The position numbers and the translations under genes were made by a program. Shown piece after piece: positions 33,930 to 44,110 of a stretch of 64,000 bases of DNA (position 1 is its first letter; each line of letters opens with the position of its first letter). Below the pieces are notes generated by a model. The model worked only from the letters and a program-made list of their open reading frames with translations. It had not been told where the DNA came from and searched no databases. The DNA comes from Triatoma infestans (Eukaryota > Arthropoda > Insecta > Hemiptera > Reduviidae). The DNA is taken from NCBI GenBank assembly GCA_011037195.1, contig JAAEAF010003376.1, positions 1-64,000 of the forward strand, given 5' to 3'.

Positions 33930-34620
33930 CCAACTTTTTTAAAACATTAACTTTTTTTATATTACCTTTAAGAGGATTTTTGTTTTCATTTATTAAATAT
34001 TTTTGTTCACTATTCACTTAACATTCTAACATGATGTGTTCAGGACTCTCCGACTCCTCGCACAGCAAGCCTTCAACTTTAAGGCAACCATTTCTAAATT
34101 TCGCAATCTCCACATACCTAATCTGAATCATGCAATCGCTCTCCTTTCTTTCCCATCTGCGAGGTTTACATAAGACTCAGTTTCATTATACATTTTTCTC
34201 TCCCTCAAAAACTTTAACGATATTTTCTCTTCTGTTAGTGCGTGCACTTTTTACCTGTCCATATCACTCATACTTTTCGTTACTATCTTAAGTAAAATAT
34301 TTAGTTAATTTTTTCTCTTTTAATATCCTCCCTAAACCAATTTTCATTGTTTTCTTCCAAATTATTACCCAAAATTTCGGGTCCTGCCCCTTTGCTTAAA
34401 ATATATCTTGATACCAGTTCTCCTTTTCTTTTACTTTTTAATTTCCAATACTATTTGAACATGTTTGGTACAAGCTCTATTCTCAGTGATCTATACCTTA
34501 ATTCCCATAACGCTTCTATATTGATTGTATTCTTCGGCACATTTAGGAATTTTTTACTCATTTGACTGGAGACTATTTGTAATTAATTATCTTACCTCAA
34601 TAGAACATCCAAACTCAAAT
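33930..34620 (-). pseudogene. LINE RT C-terminal zinc region remnant
   Basis: On the minus strand, in shifting frames, a FRLGMWRLRN-like stretch near 34110 is followed by GLLCEESESPEHIMLEC (34070-34020), a C-X2-C..H..C pattern typical of the C-terminal finger of non-LTR RTs. Upstream on the same strand is basic, helical sequence (VKSARTNRRENIVKVFEGEK near 34240). Many stops. The RT core is not seen. Confidence 0.5.
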
Positions 34621-34692
34621 TGCACATAGATCCAACTCAAAATTTATAGATAAAAAGTATTTATTATTATTATTATTTTATATATATATAAT
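34621..34692. repeat. short (ATT)n/(AT)n tract
   Basis: TATTATTATTATTATTTTAT then ATATATATA just before the Harbinger element. Confidence 0.8.
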
Positions 34693-35640
34693 GCTAGGTG
34701 TCCATTTGAGAGAAACTCGCGAGAGTTACTCTCAAATGCCTGTCCATTCGAGAGCAGCTTTCAAAATTTTTACTGGCCGAAAGTAGCTCTCGAGAGTTTA
34801 TGTAGGAGAGCACTCTCAGCGTCGTGTCCAGTAGGCAACTTGAGAGTACATGCGTAAATTGAAACATTGAAAGTTTGAAATTCGGACGTGGATATACAAA
34901 AGCTTGCGGCCGCTATTGTAGTGATATTAAAAAGGAAAGACAAACGGAAAATAATACGAAGTTGTTGGGTTAAAACATGGGTCCATCGGGGATCTACATT
35001 GGGTGGGTGTTGGACGCTTACAAGAGAATTGCAAATTGAAGATGCTCAACAATTTCTTAATTTTGTCCGAATGAGTGCAGTAGAGGTTCAACAAATAAGA
35101 GAGTGCGTTGGATCTAGTAGTTGGGAAAAAGAATATTAAAATGCAAGAGGCCATATTTGCCTATGAGCGCTTAATGGTCACATTACGATTTTTCGCATCA
35201 GGTTCTTATAATTAATATGAGAGAGTGTATTCATATTGTTATTACTAATTTATATAATTACTTTATACAGGTGATTCGTACAGTAGCCTTCAATATTTGT
35301 TTAGGATATCGGTTTGCACAATTGGAAGAATGGTCAAGGAAGTAGCCCTATTTTCTGCTATCTTCTATTCTATTTTCTATCTTTACACTATTTTCTACGC
35401 TCTAAAAGATACCCATATGAAGGTACTTTTTAGCAAACTGCCGGTGAACACTCACAATTCGAAATTGTTTCGTAATGTGAGAGTAGCTAGCAGAAAGCGG
35501 TAATATTTTCTTTCCACTTGCGAGCAACTCTCAACATGTTTAGTCTCCGAAACTTTATACGCATGCCTGATAGTTACTCTCAACCCTAGGTCCAGTATCT
35601 CTCGAGAGTATTTCTCTCAAGTGGGCGGCTACCTTTTGAC
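34693..35640 (+). mobile_element. PIF/Harbinger-like element, internally deleted
   Basis: About 0.95 kb. The ends are imperfect inverted repeats: left TCCATTTGAGAGAAACTCGC plus GAGAGTTACTCTCAA; right, in reverse complement, CCCACTTGAGAGAAATACTC plus TCGAGAGATACT. Many CTCTCGAGAGT-like motifs lie near both ends, probable transposase sites. The transposase remnant between them is of PIF/Harbinger type. The 3-bp target duplication usual for the group could not be fixed, so outer ends are approximate. Confidence 0.75.
34888..35343 (+). pseudogene. Harbinger transposase (ALP1-like) N-terminal remnant with intron
   Basis: From 34888 the frame gives SCWVKTWVHRGSTLGGCWTL, LTRELQIEDAQQFLNFVRM and a stop at 35137-35139; the family pattern is W.R.W......GA...L..EL...D...F.N..RM. 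After a frame change near 35135, AYERLMVTLRFFASG follows up to 35201. A GT..AG intron of 69 bp (35202-35270, GTTCTTATAA to TTTATACAG) splits a Gly codon; exon 2 continues GDSYSSLQYLFRISVCTIG and RMVKEV. The DDE catalytic core is absent: sequence after 35343 is unrelated. An old, non-autonomous copy. Confidence 0.78.
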
Positions 35641-35644
35641 AGCC

Positions 35645-36950
35645 GTATTATTCAAAACCTCTATACCTGTAAATTACTTTTAATTCCAACTCTTATGAAG
35701 ATAATTTCAATTTATGAAGATAACCTTGTTTTATGAATTTATGAGTTTATTTCATTTGTTCCATATTTAATTCTTCTCATTCTTTCTTTCTCTCTGTTTA
35801 TTTATTTCTATTTCTTCAATTTATTTAAACGAAAATGTTTTAGAATTTTATTTTTTATTATCTAGTATGAGATTCATATCTCTATAAAGTATAAAAATTT
35901 CATTTCTTCTTGGGAAAACTATAATTTCAAAAAATTGATAGGGCCGCAGTAATTTTCGCAAGCAGTTGGAGGCACCAAAGAGTTGACTCATAGCATTTGT
36001 ATAAATTCGGTTTAAAAGAAGAAATATTTGTCTTTATTGTACAAAATCCATACATTCAGCAGCAATTTAAATTAATTGGATGTTTTCTCAGTGCTGCTGG
36101 GAGCCATCGGATATCTTTTTAGTTGCAGCTTGCTTCATTTGTGTTCACCTAGAAAAACAACTCTTTTTCGAATACATTACGATTATTCTAAACTTCATAG
36201 AATGAAGCTGGCTTTCAGGTAAAAATTATTACTGATGTAATTAAGATTCATAATAAAAGTTTTTTGTTAAATTTGTGATTTCAATTTGTTTAAATTACAA
36301 AAAGCAAATTAAAATCAGTAACTGAAACAAAATTCACATTTATTTAAAAAAAAAGGAAATAAGAAGAAATCGATAATGTAAAACTCTTTAAATGAAGTAA
36401 GTTATAATTCTATTAAGTTTTAAACGTCCATCTAGTACGTTTCACATCCTAGTAAGTATTTTGAAAGTAAACGTCAGAAAGAAAACGGTTATTCACACCA
36501 ACTTTTTTCACACCCTTTTATCATAAATTTAGTAGAAATTTTGTCATGTCAGAAACACTTTAGGGAAAGTAAACATCACTTTAAGATAACCAAGTCATCC
36601 AGAAAAGTTAAATAGCGTGCATGTTGTTTAAAATTTCCGATGAATGCCAAAGTACTGGTAAAAGTCCTAAAGTTCACTTATAATATATCAAGTATGGAGA
36701 GACATGATTTTGTAATCATTTTCTACTGTATATCATTATAGTGGCAAGTTGTACAGTGCTGGCAATATGAAATTTACAAAAATGTATTAAACTTTCTACA
36801 TTTGAGATAAGATGGAGAATTACTTAAAAAGATGGAACTAATTATTTACATATCAGGAAAAAAGGAAGTCTATTAAAGATAAAAATTCAGCATTTACAAC
36901 TAAAAATGCCCTAACAATTACAAGCTGTACAACAAATTAAAAATTCATTA
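35645..36950. other. no recognisable gene
   Basis: AT-rich, unique-looking DNA with short homopolymer runs. No ORF of note. Confidence 0.45.
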
Positions 36951-36954
36951 AAAA

Positions 36955-37490
36955 AAAAATAGGTGTGATACACTCTCTTACTGCAGTTTGCAAAGTTGTA
37001 ATTTGACAAATTTTATAGTTGTATACCAAATTCAATGAAACTCGATGTATTTATGAAGAAAAACGCAAATACCGAAAAAACTGTTCAGTAAAAAAGCATT
37101 TCGGGTTTACTAATTTTCTTGAAACTGGGAATTTTTGCAATCTGCTTATTTCTAGTTAATCGTATTTAGATGATAGAATTATATAGATGATAGCACTCTA
37201 GAGGAAAACCTAACCCCACCCATCCCTCAAAAGTACCCTTATGGAGAAATGTTTGAAATAAAAGTTGTAGCTCTTTGTATGTATAGTTGTTATATAAAGT
37301 TAAATCCTTGGAGCCGTTATAGAGAAAATCGTTGGAGCCGTTTTTAAGAAAAACACAAAAAGTGTGGAAAACAAACATTGTAAATTAGCACATTCGGTTG
37401 AACGATTTTTACGAAAAGCTTCTCCTGTTAGCACTTTAACGAAATATTGTTTGAACATTCTGCGACTTTCACACACACATACATACACAC
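36955..37490 (-). repeat. family H1, minus-strand partial copy
   Basis: The left end has AGGTGTGATACACTCTCTTA (3' terminus inverted). Two internal units follow (TTTCGGGTTTACTAATTTTC near 37099 and a later one at 37390). The copy ends in a short AC tract near 37470-37492, so its 5' block is missing. Confidence 0.65.
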
Positions 37491-37499
37491 AATTGTTTG

Positions 37500-37870
37500 G
37501 GCCTATTGTTTTGGATCGTCCAGCATGGTCTCTCGAATGATTCTGCATGAGTGCAGGATAACGGCTTGATGCATTTCTACGACAAGTTCTTTTCGTTTTT
37601 TGATATTGTTTAATACAGCACTCAGAGACCTCGGTGTTATCTCACACCGAAGATCACTAATGGTACAATCTCGATCGCCGTGACGTCTCTCCATATGGAG
37701 GATATTTCGGTGGCTACAGTTCTATATTTTGCCAGTTTTTCTTTTGTGCCTTGACAAGATTGGCAGTATCTGGGACGGTAATTTCTATTATAAATACTTG
37801 TCCGGTGTGTTCATTAAACCATACTATACCCGGTCTAGTACTGTATGGTCCGTGAGCACAACACTGGAGT
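37500..37870 (-). pseudogene. LINE RT C-terminal domain remnant
   Basis: On the minus strand RPGIVWFNEHTGQVFIIEIT and VPDTANLVKAQKKNWQNIEL (37850-37715) match the pattern of the IIDIA-containing C-terminal domain in arthropod non-LTR RTs. A later stretch, MHQAVILHSCRIIRETM (37590-37515), is also typical of that tail. Frameshifts and stops separate them. It resembles the domain at 6540-7205 but differs in wording, so it is another family. Confidence 0.65.
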
Positions 37871-37904
37871 CAACCAGTAACCAAGTTTGGGATATAATCA
37901 TATA

Positions 37905-38015
37905 GTTGAAGACATATCTACACGAATTAATTGTAAACCTTAATTTGACGATGAATGAAAATCCAAAACCGGTCAGAACAAAAACAATGATGACGGATAA
38001 ATTCATAGATGTTCT
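37905..38015 (+). repeat. family H2, single-arm fragment
   Basis: CTACACGAATTAATTGTAAA, GACGATGAATGAAAATCCAA, CCGGTCAGAAC and GATGACGGATAAATTC follow the H2 arm order. Confidence 0.65.
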
Positions 38016-38620
38016 AAAGTTAAATAGTATTTTATTAACCAAGGTGTGAATACTATTAGAATTAATAAAGATAAAGATATTGTATTATTGGTTCGAATCC
38101 AGCCGTGCTACCCTTAGATTTTCTCTTCCTAGGAGCCCCTACAGCTCACTGTCCGGTAGTGCACCGAGAAGGCTCCGGGCGCAAATGACCACAGATGTTG
38201 ACAGATGTTGAGACGCCTTAACTTAAAAAAAAAAAAAAAAAAAAAAAGTATTATTGGTATATGCAGATGATCTGACGATATTTGCTAATTGTTATACAGA
38301 TTATAATTATAAATTACAAATTTTAGATAAATACTGTGCTAAAAAATTTTTAAAACTAAATGTTAAAAATTATAAAAATAAAATTTAATTTTAGAAAATA
38401 AAATTAAATTATAAAATTTAATTTTAGTGGCAAACAACCTATATATTAACAAGGTCTTTAATTTATATAGATAAAATTGTCCAAAATTATGCTTACTTAG
38501 GTGTAACTTTTTCAACTTCAGGTATTTTCAGAGAAAACCTTTTGTTATCATTTAGCAAAGCCAACAGCAAAAGAAAGTCTGAGTCTTGGAGTTCTAGAAT
38601 ATATTTGTTTAAATGAACTA
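38016..38620 (+). pseudogene. LINE RT fragment (YADD region), split by a SINE
   Basis: Joining across the SINE, the plus strand encodes KDIVLLVYADDLTIFANC, the RT catalytic box, followed by KLQILDKYCAKKFLKLNV and, beyond an AT-rich break, IVQNYAYLGVTFSTSG, the next RT motif. It is a remnant of under 600 bp. The clade is not determined. Confidence 0.65.
38093..38247 (+). repeat. SINE-A, 5'-truncated with internal deletion
   Basis: Starts in the B box (TCGAATCC) and ends in a run of 23 A. GTATTATTGGT flanks it on both sides (38082-38092 and 38248-38258), an 11-bp target duplication. About 75 bp between the two CACTGTCCGG repeats is missing, and ACAGATGTTG is duplicated near the tail. It interrupts an RT remnant just before its YADD box. 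Confidence 0.9.
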
Positions 38621-39451
38621 AAGTAAAACTGAAAAAAATGTATTTTGTTTTTTGTTTTCATATTTATTTTTTATAAGAAGAGTATTTGTTTATATTTTAT
38701 TTTATTTATTTACATATTTAGTAGTTTATTAAGATTACTGTACAAACAACTTACTTGTAACAAGCTGTTTGCTTAATACAATAAAGTTTACCATCTATCT
38801 ACCTAGGAGGGAAAGTAATGCCATCTTGGGCTTATTGTATTCAGCGCTATTTCTATCTCAGCCCATAGATTATGAAGAATCATTCACATTATGTTGTCAA
38901 AGTCAATAAAAGAGATGTGCCAAATTTGGTAATCGCCGATACAAAGTAATTGGAGTTTTTACTAGAATCGCAGCCGGACCCACGCTGCAAAGGCAAGAGT
39001 GTTAGGTGAAGCAGAGCGCTTACAATATCTTTTATCACAATATTTTTGTTCTTAGATTGGATTACAGATTTTATTATAGAGTACAGATTTTGTTTACTTT
39101 AGTCGTTGCAATACAATCTAGATTTTGATCAAACTTCTTATTGGGTATTGATCATCATCTGGCCACTCAGGAGAGGACGATCACAATCACAAGGAAAGCC
39201 CTTCATCTTTACTAAATGCCATTTCTTCATCACTTATGTGCTTAGTTTTGTGTACCAGTTTCTTTAGTTTAGGTGAAATTAATATATATTATATACGAGT
39301 ATAAATTATAACTGTACTAATTTAAAATCAAATTATCCAACCCATTGTTTTATAAATTTTACATAATCCACCTATCCATCATCATCCATCAAATGTAATA
39401 GATACACTACGTAAATCTCCTTTCTATTTAGCTTTCATACCCCCTTCTAAT
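38621..39451. other. no recognisable gene
   Basis: AT-rich DNA. A moderately GC segment (38950-39010) has no match I can name. Confidence 0.4.
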
Positions 39452-39715
39452 TATGGCAAGGCGGTTATTATGATTTATATGCCTATATTTCCAGGCGGGC
39501 TGCATGTCTCCCTAGAAGAGACCATGTACCCGCGGACCATGTAATGGAAGCGGACAGCCATACACACTTTATTATTATATTACTCATATTAAATATAATA
39601 ACTATATTACTCGTATTAATATATCAAATAAATTCCAAGGCTAAGACCGGGAACCGAACCTAGTACACCTAAAGTTGGCGTTCAATCACTGTGCTCAGCA
39701 ATCATGGTGTCTATT
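39452..39715 (-). repeat. SINE-B, minus-strand copy
   Basis: The head, in reverse complement, has GGTTCGGTTCCCGGTC (B box with one change) and TGATTGCTGAGCACAGTG upstream. The tail has GCCCGCCTGGAAATATAGGC, the 3' mark shared with the copies at 41460 and 47008. Confidence 0.6.
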
Positions 39716-40057
39716 TATAAAAATTATAACAGTTGATTTTTAAATATAGGGCTAAATAATCAATGAGAGAGGCAATCTATTTCTGTTTTATATACTGGCT
39801 GTAAGGCAAGTACTTTTAGAAGTCTTTTATCAGAGAGATTCAAAATTTTAATTTTGCAGTTAATTTCTACAATTAGAAATATTGGTATAATTTGGTTTCA
39901 CATTAAAGAAAGACATTGCAAGGCTTTCTAAATAGATTATTTATAAAACACGAAAGTTCTTAACCTTATTATAGCTCTCGGTTTGATTAACCTGGTAATT
40001 AGTCTTTAAACCTTTTTTTAATAGTTCTTTTTTTAATCTTATAGAACACAACGTACT
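39716..40057. other. no recognisable gene
   Basis: AT-rich sequence between two SINE-like repeats; nothing seen. Confidence 0.4.
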
Positions 40058-40204
40058 CAGGCGTTGGTCTAGTGGCTAGCGCACTCGTCTTTCTTGCGAG
40101 AATTCAGGGTTCGATCCCCGTTGGAGCAAAGTCAGGGTTGACCCAGCTCGCGATAAAAAGTGGGAAGCTACAGTTAGTAGCGCCCTAGATACGAAGCCCA
40201 TAAA
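40058..40204 (+). repeat. SINE-C: tRNA-Glu-like SINE head
   Basis: GGTCTAGTGGCTAGCGCACT (A box) and GGTTCGATCCCCG (B box) enclose an anticodon arm CTCGT-CTTTCTT-GCGAG that pairs over five positions, with TTC (Glu) in the anticodon place. The acceptor stem does not pair and the T stem is weak, so it is not a working tRNA. A further 75 bp follows, then an H1 copy starts. Confidence 0.6.
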
Positions 40205-40205
40205 C

Positions 40206-40324
40206 TTCTTACTCCTAGTAAGAGGAAGTATTGTAATCGTGTCAAATTTTCGATACCGAATTTTCACCGGAAATGTCTGTTTTGAGGTCCCCTGAGTCCA
40301 AAATAGTGGTTTTTAGCAAATGGC

Positions 40325-40377
<53 letters not shown>

Positions 40378-41118
40378 CCGCATAACTCAAAAACGAAAAA
40401 CTGTAGAATGTTCAAACAGGATATTCTGTTTATGTATCACTATGGGATCTGGCCCTACGTTATCTGTCAAAATTCCTTAACCGGAAGTACCACTTTATTA
40501 GTTGTTTTTTTTACTTTTTTGCAATTTTCTCAAAAACGGCTCCAATGATTTACTTTAAACTTAGTACTACAACTATACATATAAAGAGCTACAATTTTTT
40601 TTGTAACGTTTTTCCGAGAAAATTCATTTAAGGGTACTTTTAAAGAAGGGGTGGGGTTAGGTTTTCATCTAAAGTGCTATTTCAGTTTATTAGACAATTC
40701 TATCATCTAAATAATGTTAATTAAAATTAAATATGTTGTGGAAATTCCGAGTTTAAAAAAATCGGATAACAGGAAGTGCGTTTACTTTACCACTTTACAA
40801 TGATTTTTTCACTTTTTCGCGATTTTCTTGAAACTTCTTATATAAACTAAACATACAGAGATCTATAACTTTTATTTAGAACATTTCTCCGGGAAAATTC
40901 ATGTGAGGGCACTTTTAAGGGAGGGGTGGGGTTATATTTTTCTCTAAAGTGCTCTCATAGTTGATTACACAATTCTATCATTCAAACAAAATTAATTAGA
41001 AATAAATAGATGACCTAAATTCTGAGTTTCAAGAAAATTAGTAAACCGGAAGTGTGCTTCTCTGATCAGTTTTTTAGTTTTCGACGAATTTCATTAAGTT
41101 TGATACACTAACTATAAA
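40206..41118 (+). repeat. family H1, plus-strand copy (main part)
   Basis: Starts CTTACTCCTAGTAAGAGG, with GTATTGTAATCGTGTCAAAT and GAGGTCCCCTGAGTCC as in the copy at 8366. A GT microsatellite is at 40327-40376. Two or three ACCGGAAGT units follow (40480, 41045; CAGGAAGTG at 40770). The last 60 bp of the family are displaced to 41931-41985 by an 812-bp insertion. Confidence 0.75.
40327..40376 (+). repeat. (GT)n microsatellite
   Basis: 25 perfect GT units at the H1 microsatellite site. Confidence 0.95.
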
Positions 41119-41930
41119 CTAGACTTGAGTAGTTAATTTCATATTTAAACGTATTTATTTTATCAATTATTTCTTTATGTATCTTTAAATATTGACAGTT
41201 AATAAACACGCAATGATAATGTGAAATATTTTTAATAAAATATTAATAATCAAAAAATATATGTAAACATTACTAATTTTTCTTGTTTTGCTGAGCTGAT
41301 TTTTTTGTTGCGAACAGAAATTGTTATTGAAATTGGAAGGAAAAGAGGCTTAAACAGCCTTTAGAATTGGATATTATCCTCTTACTCCTCGATTCTTCTT
41401 ACTGGTACTCGGCTTCGACGGTACATATAATAAAATTGGAATGATAAAGACAAGATTAGAGCGTGGACCCTGTGCCAAGATAACCGGGCTTGGTGAAGAG
41501 GTAATGAGCATAGTCCCCAGTTCGAGTCTACCGTGTAACTGCTAATTTTATATTAGTTTTAAAAAAAATTTAACATAAAGTGCACGTATGCACCCGTGCA
41601 CGATGTCTAATTTACTAGTTGCAGTTAAGCCCGCCTCAAAAATAGGCATCACTTTACTCTTTTTCTTTGTTAATACCTCTTATAAGGGAGAATAAGAATA
41701 GGTATGAGAAAATAATCATTTAAGATGGACCACGCCCAATGAAGTCTACACTTTTTGCATTCGTAGACATTGCATTTTCCAAATCAATGAAATCAAATTA
41801 AAAAAATTAAAACAAATAATTCAGGCGCCTTAAAAAAAAGGTTGACGCGCCTTCAAAAAAAAAAATTCAGGTTATTTTACAATGACCTTGACTAAAATAC
41901 TGCACTCTACATAATTGCTCTTAGGCAATT
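41119..41930 (+). other. 812-bp insertion in the H1 copy
   Basis: The H1 copy breaks off at ACTATAAA and resumes with CAATTATAATTTG at 41931. The insert contains a SINE-B (41460-41672) and AT-rich sequence that I cannot assign. No target duplication was found. Confidence 0.5.
41460..41672 (+). repeat. SINE-B, plus-strand copy
   Basis: Head: GCTTGGTGAAGAGGTAATGA (A-box region) and AGTTCGAGTCTACCG (B box), spaced closer than in a complete tRNA, so part of the anticodon arm is lost. Tail: AAGCCCGCCTCAAAAATAGG then CATCACTTTACTC. Confidence 0.7.
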
Positions 41931-41985
41931 ATAATTTGATAAGAGAAAGTTGTGTGAGTGTTTCACACCTGATTTTTTTTTTTTT
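41931..41985 (+). repeat. family H1, displaced 3' end
   Basis: AAGAGAAAGTTGTGTGAG, the hairpin GTGTGAGTGTTTCACAC and a T run, identical to the terminus at 9380-9412. Confidence 0.75.
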
Positions 41986-42297
41986 TTTAGAACACAACCC
42001 AAATTTTATTTTCGTTCAGTTTAGTTTTGATACAGAGGTGTCACCATAATATAAATCAAGAAAATCAATATTATTTATATTATAGGTCAAAAAAGAAATA
42101 ATGTTTTTAAAATGAAATTGTAACAAAAAATAGAAAAATAGTTGCTGAAATTTTTTCTTGTAAATAAACCTAAATCAGCGATATCCAAGTACTATTAGAG
42201 TATTGATACAAAATACTCTACCTATTAGAAATATTTCAAATATATTTCTTAAACACAGTTTTGTTAAAGTTACTTTGTTGAGTGTAGAAACAAAAAA
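41986..42297. other. no recognisable gene
   Basis: AT-rich spacer between tail-to-tail H1 copies. Confidence 0.4.
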
Positions 42298-43078
42298 AAT
42301 CTGGTGTGAAACACTCACACAACTTTCTCTCACTCCAGTTCTCAAAATTATAATTGTCAAATTTTATAGTTTCTGTACCAAATTTATTAAAGTTTGTCGA
42401 AAACTGAAAAAACTGTCCAGTAAAAGCGCACTTCCGGTTTACTAATTTTCTTGAAACTCGGAATTTTGGCCATCTATTTATTTCTAATTCATTTTGTTTG
42501 CATGGTTGAATTGTATAATCAACTATGATAGCACTTAAGAGAAAAACATAACCCCACCCCTCCTCCAAAAGTGCCCTTAAATGCATTTTCCCAGAGAAAT
42601 GTTTGAATAAAAGTTGTAGATCTTTGTATGTTTAGTTTATATACGAAGTTTCAAGAAAATCGCGAAAAAGTGAAAAATTATTTAGTTAAAGTGGTAATGT
42701 AAACGCACTTCCGGTTTTCCGATTTTTTGAAACTCGGAATTTTAGCGACATATTCAATTCCAATTAACATTATTTAGATGATAGAATTGTTTATTATAAA
42801 CTAACCCCACCCTTCTCCCATAATTGCTCTTAAATGAATTTTCCCAGAGACACATTTCAAATAAAAGTTGTCATCGCATGTGTAGTTCACAGACCAAGCT
42901 TGAAGAAAATCGTCGGAGGCATTTTTGAGAAAAGCGCAAAAAAGTGAACAAAAACAAAAGTGGTACTTCCGGTTGAGGAATTTTGACAGATATCGTAGGG
43001 TCAGATCCCATAGTGATACGTAAATAGAATATCAAGTTTGAACTTTCTACAGTTTTCCGGTTTTGAGCTATGCTGTTC

Positions 43079-43110
<32 letters not shown>

Positions 43111-43240
43111 AGACCCTTTGCTAAAAACCAGTTTTTTGGACTCAGGGGACCTCAAAACAGATATTTCCGGTGAAAACTCGATATCGAAAATTTGACACGA
43201 TTACAATACTTCCTCTTACTAGGAGTGAGAGAAAGTAAAA
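42298..43240 (-). repeat. family H1, best minus-strand copy
   Basis: The 3' hairpin (inverted) is at 42303-42320, then CTTTCTCTCACTCC (42323-42336); the other end has the exact inverse GGAGTGAGAGAAAG (43222-43235). Three iterated units start at about 42428 (CACTTCCGGTTTACTAATTT), 42708 (CACTTCCGGTTTTCCGATTT) and 42964 (TACTTCCGGTTGAGGAATTT), spaced about 280 and 255 bp. An AC tract lies at 43085-43110. The 5' palindrome is CTTACTAGGAGTGAG in plus view. Confidence 0.8.
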
Positions 43241-43912
43241 GACAACAAAAAAATTTCAACATGTTATAAGTAAATATAAAAAAATTCGATATGATATAAA
43301 GATGCTGTAAATGTGTTCTATTATGGAAACATAATTAACATTTTAAATTATACACATAGGTTTTGTATTATTTTATACCTTGCAATTCATAGTTTTCTTT
43401 TTCATTGAAATTTTAAATGCAACATTAATATTAAAATGAGAAATATATCGTGTTTATTAGTTAAATTTTTGTCTTTTTAAAATATTGTTAATTGAATATA
43501 ATTATGTACTTTTTCTGGATGCTGGGAAGAGTAATTTTTAATTGAGGGACTTGACTTTTTGGTCAGTTGCTCATTTCACCTCCACTAACAACCCTCATTT
43601 GATAAGGAAAACCGTTTCTTCGTAAATCCAATCACAAAAGAGATATTTATTAGTTTCCACTTCATCCTCCCTTATAATACAGGAGGAATTTTTTCTGTTT
43701 GTTCCAAAGGAAACAAAAGATAGTTCAGTTGGAAGCAACTTTAAAACTAAATAACAATAAGTTCTCTCAACAAATATTTTGCAAATTTTGCGTTACGCCG
43801 CAACATACAGATGCACAGAAAAAAATTTCATTTTTTACAAACGTCCTGAACTGAGTTGCATTTAAAATATACGCTGAATTGGGGCAAAATTCGAACAGAA
43901 GTTTTACTTAGA
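43241..43912. other. no recognisable gene
   Basis: AT-rich DNA, no coding signal or repeat recognised. Confidence 0.4.
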
Positions 43913-44110
43913 GGCAGGATTAGCTCAGTGATAGCGGAGGCAGGATTTAGAACGCGGAGATTTCCTGGTGGGAACAGCTTGCCTTAGATTTTCTCGCTCT
44001 AGAAGTCTTTATAGCTCACTGTGCGGCAATGGGCAATGTTTTCGTAACGAGAGAACACTACTTGGAGGGCGGTAGTGCATTGTGAAGGCTCAGAACTTTG
44101 GGGAAGCTGT
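43913..44110 (+). repeat. SINE-A, degenerate copy
   Basis: GGATTAGCTCAGTGATAGCG starts the head; the B box is lost. TTATAGCTCACTGTGCGGCA, GAGAGAACACTACTTGGAGG and GGTAGTGCATTG mark the body. Confidence 0.7.

Noticed and set aside
40066..40130. functional tRNA-Glu gene
   Set aside because: The anticodon arm pairs but the acceptor stem does not and the T stem is weak.
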